Source of the DNA: Daedaleopsis sinensis
Taxonomy: Eukaryota > Basidiomycota > Agaricomycetes > Polyporales > Polyporaceae
Direction: 5' to 3'
DNA: 64,000 nt
Assembly: GCA_033807695.1 (NCBI GenBank)
Contig: CM066309.1
Span: 1,488,001 to 1,552,000 of the forward strand
Made by a program: the position numbers and the translations under genes. Shown here in pieces: positions 58,211-64,000 of the stretch. Every line of letters begins with the position of its first letter. The first letter of the stretch is position 1. A model generated the notes under the pieces. It saw nothing but the letters and a program-made list of their open reading frames with translations. It had not been told where the DNA came from and did no database searches.

Positions 58211-59710
58211 TTAAGAAGATGGAAACTGCATCGTATCTAGTTCGACCGTAATATCTGTCTCGGTCTCGTCACCTCGAAAGAGAATGTCAGAAGGCGGATC
58301 TCCAGAAGAGTCAAAAAGACTGTGGTTGTGGCCTGTAGGTGCAAAGAGGCTGTCGGATGGTTGGGCTCCGAACTGGCGTAGGTTCAAGAGAACGTGGGAG
58401 CCCTGTCGTGGCGGCGATAATCAGTCAACACCATTTATCTCAAGAATCGCACATTATGGGACTGACTGCGAATGAGATGACAGATATCTCCCAGCTGTCG
58501 TTGTAACTGATCAATCACAGGCATTGGCTAGTGGCACTATTGCTTTGGCAGTACTCACAAGTAGAACATGCCAGCGAGGGCATTCTTCTCTTCTTCGTAC
58601 ATCACAGCGTTGAGAAGCATTGTAACTGAGCACCATCAGATGATTCAGAACAATAGATACAGGGAAGGGGATGGCTTACCAAAAACGATAGCGTACACCC
58701 AAGTCCCGTCCCTCACGAGAGTTACCAAAATCGACCGTTTCCTAATCTCCCCCAAAGCCAGTGCAGCGAGGAACTTCACCAACGTTAACGCAAATAGTGT
58801 CGTCTCGAATGCGAGAGAGATAACCCTATTCCAATGCTAATCAGTATCGAACTAGGTCGTACACCCGGATCGCGGGTGAGTCAACTCACCAAAGCGAAGA
58901 GGATAGTGGAGGGGATTTGACAATGAGACATTGCGACGAGAACTCCGTCTTCGGGAAAGTGAGGCCGAGGATTATGCACATCCCAGCACCCTCGGCGATG
59001 AACAGCATTATCACCAGTGTCACAATCACTCGGCTCCGATTGTACATCGCAGAGACTGTCCCCACGATCAGCCCCGGGAGCTTTGTGAGTTCGGGACGGC
59101 TGCAGAACGGTGGAACAGGCTTACCACGAACAATTAACACTATCTCGACAGCAAAGATGAGCGACTCTCCTACGATGGCCTGGTAGATGAACCAGCCTTC
59201 GCATTGAGCAGTGCTCCAGACGCGGCCATCTTCTCCTGCCATCGCCAAGATCGAGCTAAATAGTGGAAAATGCGTGTCGGAATGAATACTCGAATGTGTG
59301 GAGCACCGACTTGGCGAACTCACCCCTGCGCGAGGTATGGCATGTGGCGTATGAAAAGATACATCCATTTCACCCATCCATTTGTACCCCTGTGTAGGCC
59401 TTGAAACAAATGAGACTGGATAGTTGCGCCGGAGACGTACCGCCAGATATAATGCACCTGAAGCCATCGCGCGTTTGCTGTCAGTAGAGTTCATGTAGAC
59501 CCGCGAACCACGCACCTCACGGTCTAAATTGATTAACATGTCCCAAACGAGGAATGTCGTCGCTGCAGATGCAAGCCTGGACGTCACTGTCATGGAGCAG
59601 TCATGTAATTAATGCAATCTTCTGAGATGTGGATGGATATGCGGCGCACCAGTGCCATAGTAGTCGCCGACAGGATGACTTCCCGTAGCTGACAGCTGCA
59701 CGGGTAGCAT
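58211..59710 (-). CDS. DUF6533-type seven-helix membrane protein, copy K (314 aa)
   Basis: Ten exons in phase: 59710-59650, 59586-59516, 59457-59441 (17 nt), 59389-59324, 59255-59125, 59055-58890, 58825-58680, 58625-58559, 58494-58467 (28 nt) and 58402-58211. The ATG at 59710 opens MLPVQLSATGSHPVGDYYGT, then SAATTFLVWDMLINLDREVHY shows the family's first helix and conserved D/E. Later blocks are MYLFIRHMPYLAQG, CEGWFIYQAIVGES, YNRSRVIVTLVIMLF and RDGTWVYAIVF. After the last helix, GSHVLLNLRQF begins an acidic cytosolic tail. Function is unknown. This copy gives the complete reference structure for I and J. Confidence 0.88.
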
Positions 59711-60989
59711 GAGAGGTACTAGTGCTAATGGACTCGAAACGTTAGCTGGAGGGATTAACATCGACTTCGCCCGATAGTCACCGTAGCCGCTTGCCTCCGC
59801 CCGCTTATATGTACGAGGGAACAGCTACATTGGCGCCGCCTTCTGCGCTTGGCTGAGAGCTCTCCAATGACGGCAGTCTTTTTTTTGACCGGAGCGTATC
59901 ATAGTACAGCTTCTTATCTTCTGGCCTCTTCTAGCTCATGATGTATATCTGGGAAGCTTGATCTGTCGTATGGGTAACACCCGGCGTGAGATCCAGAAAG
60001 CATGCAGTACTTCATACCACCGATGAGGCCGCGAAGAGTATGCAGTCCATCGCGCACCGGAGATAGAAACACAATGCAAACCAGTTCAGCAGGGGAGGAC
60101 ATTGATTACTTGTGAGAAAAGTCCGAGTTGACCGTGCTAGACTTCGCAGACTGAAGAGTGCCCATGAACACAGCTATCGACTGGACTTAGTGGACCGGTG
60201 ATGTAGCTCTGCTAGCGATTGCGAGTCAAGAGAAGAGTTGCAGAGCAGTACTCACCGGGTCAGATCTAGACTGTACATAACTCGACCTTTACACCTCGAC
60301 TTCCTAGACTACAAGGTCTTGCACATATCGCCCTAGTGCGAACACATCCACGAGGGCATGTCACGGCCGACAAGGCCGGAGGAAAAATGCAAGGTGGGTC
60401 TCGATTCAGAGAACTTGAGTATTACGCATATTTTGTCCAAGCAACTTGACGCAATTCCTATGAATAGCACCCTGCTTTCACAGCAGCTCTACAGAGATCC
60501 CAGAGATGCCACAGAACGAGGTAATTTTGTCAAGCAAGGCTTAGAGGGGCAGAAGGGTTCAAACTAGTAGTAATAGATGCAAGCTTGAAGCCATCGTCGC
60601 AAGATCACCATATGTATGCCAAGAGGTTTTGGACAAGAAGCGCTTACATAGCGCGCACTCGTCACTCGTGGGCGTCTCGTTCAAACTCAACCTTCTTACT
60701 AATACTACTGACTCGGAACCACTCCTGTCTGCACGATAACTTCGAATAACACCATCTCATACACCGTTCACCGTTCATATCGGCATATAAACGTTTGGAT
60801 TAACGGACTTGGGCTGCTTTCAGGTGCGTGGATCAGACACTGGACGGAGGAATATGGCGAATTCTCGGCGATCGGGGTATGTGTTAAATGTTTGCAACCT
60901 CATCGGTCCTCCGACGGAATCCCTCTCAAGGCGTGCCTATATCTCGTCTTTCAACCCCCCACGCACGAGAGATCCTCATCTAAACCGCC
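59711..60989. other. Intergenic with GH43 promoter
   Basis: No gene supported between the divergent copy K and GH43 genes. A catTATAAAcg element at 60786-60791, about 200 bp before the GH43 ATG, is a possible TATA box. Confidence 0.5.
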
Positions 60990-62044
60990 ATGTCCGACGC
61001 AGGAGCCGCAGATAAGCCCCTCGTCTCGCACATCTACACCGCAGACCCATCCGCCCATGTCTTCGAGGGCAAGATCTACATCTACCCCTCCCATGACCGC
61101 GAGACGGATGTCCAGTTCAACGACAACGGCGACCAGTATGACATGGTCGACTACCACATCCTGTCGCTCCCCCACCCCGGTGGTCCCGTAACGGACCACG
61201 GTGTAGCTTTGAAGGCAGAGGACGTACCGTGCGTGAATTTCTCAGACTCCCCGTGTACGCCTGCGTTGACATTCTCCGTGCACACAGCTGGGTCTCCAAA
61301 CAACTCTGGGCTCCCGATGCTGCGACCAAGAACGGGAAGTACTACCTTTACTTCCCCGCGCGCGACAAGGAGGGCATCTTCCGCATCGGCGTCGCCGTCT
61401 CAGACTCCCCCGCGGGCCCCTTCAAGCCCGAGCCCGAGCCCATCGCGGGCAGCTACAGCATCGACCCCGCCTCCTTCGTCGACCCAGACGACGGCCGCGG
61501 CTACCTCTACTTCGGGGGGATTTGGGGTGGGCAGTTGCAGTGCTGGGATTCCACGGGGACACAGTTCGACGCCTCGCTCTCCGGGCCGCACGAACCGAGC
61601 GGCGCGGGTGTGCTGGCGCTGCTTCCCCGCGTCGCACCGCTGAGCGAAGACATGCTGAGCTTCGCGTCTCCGCCCGTCGAACTGCAAATCCTGGACGAGA
61701 AGGGGGAGCTGCTAGCGGCGGACGATCACGACAGGCGGTTCTTCGAGGCGGCGTGGATGCACAAGTACCGCGGGAAGTACTACTTCTCCTACTCGACTGG
61801 AGACACGCACTACCTCGTGTACGCGACCGGGGACAGTCCGATGGGGCCGTTCACGTACCAGGGCAGGATCTTGGAGCCGGTCAAGGGCTGGACGACCCAC
61901 CACTCTATCGCAGAGTTTGAGGGGCGGTGGTGGCTCTTCTACCACGACTGCGAGTTATCGAACGGCGTGGACCATTTGCGGAGTGTGAAGATGAAGGAGA
62001 TCTTCTATGACGCACACGGTAAAATCACGTTAATTCCGCAATGA
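60990..62044 (+). CDS. GH43 glycosidase without signal peptide (331 aa)
   Basis: Five-bladed beta-propeller hydrolase of the arabinofuranosidase/beta-xylosidase family. Two exons, 60990-61228 and 61288-62044, phase 2. The ATG at 60990 is followed by MSDAGAADKPLVSHIYTADP with no hydrophobic leader, so the enzyme is probably cytosolic and would act on imported oligosaccharides. TADPSAHVF carries the likely catalytic base Asp19. SIDPASFVDPD supplies the second Asp, and FFEAAWMHKY the Glu acting as acid, giving the usual GH43 triad. It also has QYDMVDYHILSL and KQLWAPDAATKNGKYYLYFP. Length is normal for a single-domain member. The exact sugar specificity cannot be read from sequence. Confidence 0.9.
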
Positions 62045-62834
62045 CATGTTTAAAAACAGGTGGTGTGTTGAATCTAGTAGCAATGCCAATGCTGTACAGT
62101 ATCCGAGTCAATGCTCCTGCATGACATGGAAAGCGTTTCGAGCTCGTATCCTTGAGCGTGACGCTTGATTCTGTGCAAACAGTTATTCAACTAACGGTCA
62201 TTGATCGAAGTATAAGTATTATTTCTCTATTCGATTGTCGGTGGACTGACCTTATGCTGTGCAGAGGCACTCGTATTCGCTGACATCGTCCGGGAACCAA
62301 TTCGCACACTTACTGCGAGAAGTGTCAAATCCCTTACGAATTCGAACTTCCTAACTTCGCGTGGCACTCGTCGCATAGCCCCCAGCTCGCTACCCGACGC
62401 AGGTCCCGAGTTCTGAATGGCCATGAGCTCGGAGCTCGTTCAACACGACGGACACATAAACACGGTGAAGTGCGGCTACATAGTTAGCAGCGGGTTACAA
62501 AATGCTTGCTAGCTCCCTGCCATGAACTACTCGGAGCACTCCCTATTATGATCAGAGGGCCCGAAAGTACGGCAGGGAGGAATATGATCATGATTTCGCT
62601 TGCATCCTCGAGCTTCCGAGTTCTTCTTCTATATATGTCGCCGATTCCGGATTCCTTTAATCACGACGACAACGCGAATGTGATCTAGGGAACGGCGCAG
62701 GTGGGCACGTGCAGCGCGCATGTAAGTCATATAAAGGAGCGACCACCTTACTGCCCTCGCGCGACGTATCTATCCCGCGGCCGGCCGCTTGAATATACCT
62801 CCGCTGCAGCTCGCCCGGCAGCGATCCAAGAGCA
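62045..62834 (+). other. Intergenic with promoter of the last gene
   Basis: No coding signal. A caTATAAAgg element at 62730-62735 lies about 100 bp before the ATG at 62835. Confidence 0.5.
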
Positions 62835-63496
62835 ATGACGTTTTATTCCTCATCTTCCACAGACATCCAAGTCATCGACGACACCGATCCGCGCGTGATC
62901 TACATCGGCGCCCAGGACGCATGGGAGCCCTTCGTCGTCGACGGTGTCTCCTGGCACGGGCAGGTCACCAGCGACGCACAAGCGATGCTTAACTTCACAG
63001 GTGCGCCCGCCCGCATGGGTATGTGAACCTCGGGCCTCACGCATGCACAGGCGTCGGCATCGCCGCGGTCCGCTACGTGAAGGACGCGGGGTTCCGCCAG
63101 CCGCCGCTCTGCATGCGGTGCGAGGTGGACGGGACGACGATGCCGGCGTACTCCGCGACGCCCACGACTGCGTTCGACACCCTCACCTTTTGCGCGACGT
63201 CCGGCCTGCCGTCGCAGCAGCACCGCCTCCGGATATTCTGCGCCGAGGACGCGGACATCGAGACGAACTTCTGGCTGGACTCGTTCGTCGTGACGACGGA
63301 CCCGTCGGCCCCGACGTCCACGACGAGCTCGGGCTCGGGCTCGAGTACGAGGGGGACGGCGACCGCCGGCGCAAGCGTCACGTCAACTGCACTCAGCTCA
63401 GGAACACCTACGGCAGACTCGGATGCGCGGGGACAGAAGGTCAACCTGGGGGCAGTCGTCGGAGCAGTACTGGCGGGCATTCCCGCTACTAGGTAG
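62835..63496 (+). CDS. Short surface-type protein with truncated C-terminal membrane segment (203 aa)
   Basis: Two exons, 62835-63000 and 63051-63496, with a 50 bp intron. The N-terminal half (TDIQVIDDTDPRVIYIGAQD, ...AMLNFTGVGIAAVRYV) resembles the beta-sandwich found at the start of basidiomycete single-pass proteins with a D.....I.Y.G.W / F.GT pattern. A Ser/Thr/Gly-rich linker follows (about 150-185) and then NLGAVVGAVLAGI, the usual beginning of their membrane helix. The frame stops seven residues after AVLAG, so the helix and cytosolic tail are missing. A gtagcg at the stop could be a donor to an exon I cannot find. There is no signal peptide. Function unknown. Confidence 0.65.
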
Positions 63497-64000
63497 CGGG
63501 TCTTGGAGAACTTTTGTGTAGAATGAAACATTAGAAAACCCGCTAAAGTTTGTGCATCCATACAACCTTATCCGCATCCATTAGAAAGAGATTGTAGTCG
63601 TGTGAATATCGTACCCACCTTGAAGCGCCAATTGCGTCATCGTCGACGTCCAACCCCACCCCGCTCCTCGGACCCCTCGTCGACGTCTCTCGGAGTCTTC
63701 GAACGGAACCAATTCCTTAATCTCTCTTGCAAGTTGCTCACAGATCGACTCTTCTTTCCTCTCTCGCCGTCGCTTTCGTAATGATACCTCTACTGCCACC
63801 AATGCGGCTTGTGCGCTGGTATTCCTGCACGAATCTGCACGAATCCTAGTTGATGGGCAGCAAGCACGGTCAGCGATCCTATGACATCGTCGAGTCGTCT
63901 CTGAGGAGAGTTCTGTTGTGACGCTGTCCTTCTTTGCCATTCCCGCAGGAATGACATAGTACTGGGTACGTTGTAGGACCGTCCATCCCTCACGTCAATA
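63497..64000. other. Terminal stretch, no gene seen
   Basis: 3' region of the preceding gene. The minus-strand frames at 63581-63993 have no supporting signals. Confidence 0.5.

Overview
The window is nuclear DNA of a filamentous basidiomycete, most probably a wood- or litter-decaying agaricomycete of the polypore type. The evidence is moderately GC-rich DNA, genes dense with 50-70 bp GT-AG introns, exons as short as 17 nt, TATA boxes 60-110 bp before ATGs, secreted plant-polymer hydrolases, a HET-domain protein and seven-helix DUF6533-type proteins. I joined exons by hand from reading-frame continuity and splice signals, so the boundaries are predictions.

Layout: 1-672 (-) holds the 5' part of a GH28 polygalacturonase, cut by the window edge. 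2213-4418 (-) and 4638-8703 (+) are two large, mostly disordered proteins of unknown function sharing a 220 bp promoter with two ACGCGT boxes, which suggests shared G1/S control. 9070-10502 (-) is the scavenger decapping enzyme DcpS, with odd hairpin repeats upstream. 12188-14044 (+) is a secreted calcineurin-like phosphoesterase, 15570-16962 (+) a secreted SGNH/GDSL esterase and 18923-19393 (+) a small cysteine-containing secreted protein.

20918-29472 (+) is a tandem array of four extended short-chain dehydrogenase/reductase genes (called A to D here), with a decayed relic in front. Two more distant paralogues (F, G) lie at 38514-41561 (-). All six share one exon plan. Copies C and D carry a gene-conversion-like identical tract and duplicated promoters. 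Between the two groups, 30756-35440 (-) encodes a mucin-like Ser/Thr-rich single-pass membrane protein.

42353-45339 (-) is a peroxisomal ABCD half-transporter. 45850-46536 (-) is a coiled-coil protein ending in a WHPDK motif. 46833-51391 (+) is a 1226-residue protein with five copies of a Cys-rich module of invariant spacing, the best candidate here for something undescribed. 51827-54068 (+) is a HET-domain protein. 54256-59710 (-) carries two intact DUF6533-type membrane proteins flanking a decayed third copy. 60990-62044 (+) is a GH43 glycosidase without a signal peptide, and 62835-63496 (+) a small protein with a C-terminal stub of a membrane segment.

Taken together, the window mixes extracellular polymer degradation (GH28, GDSL esterase; GH43 inside the cell), an expanding reductase family, housekeeping genes (DcpS, ABCD) and lineage-specific families. 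I saw no tRNA, rRNA, CRISPR array or complete transposon.
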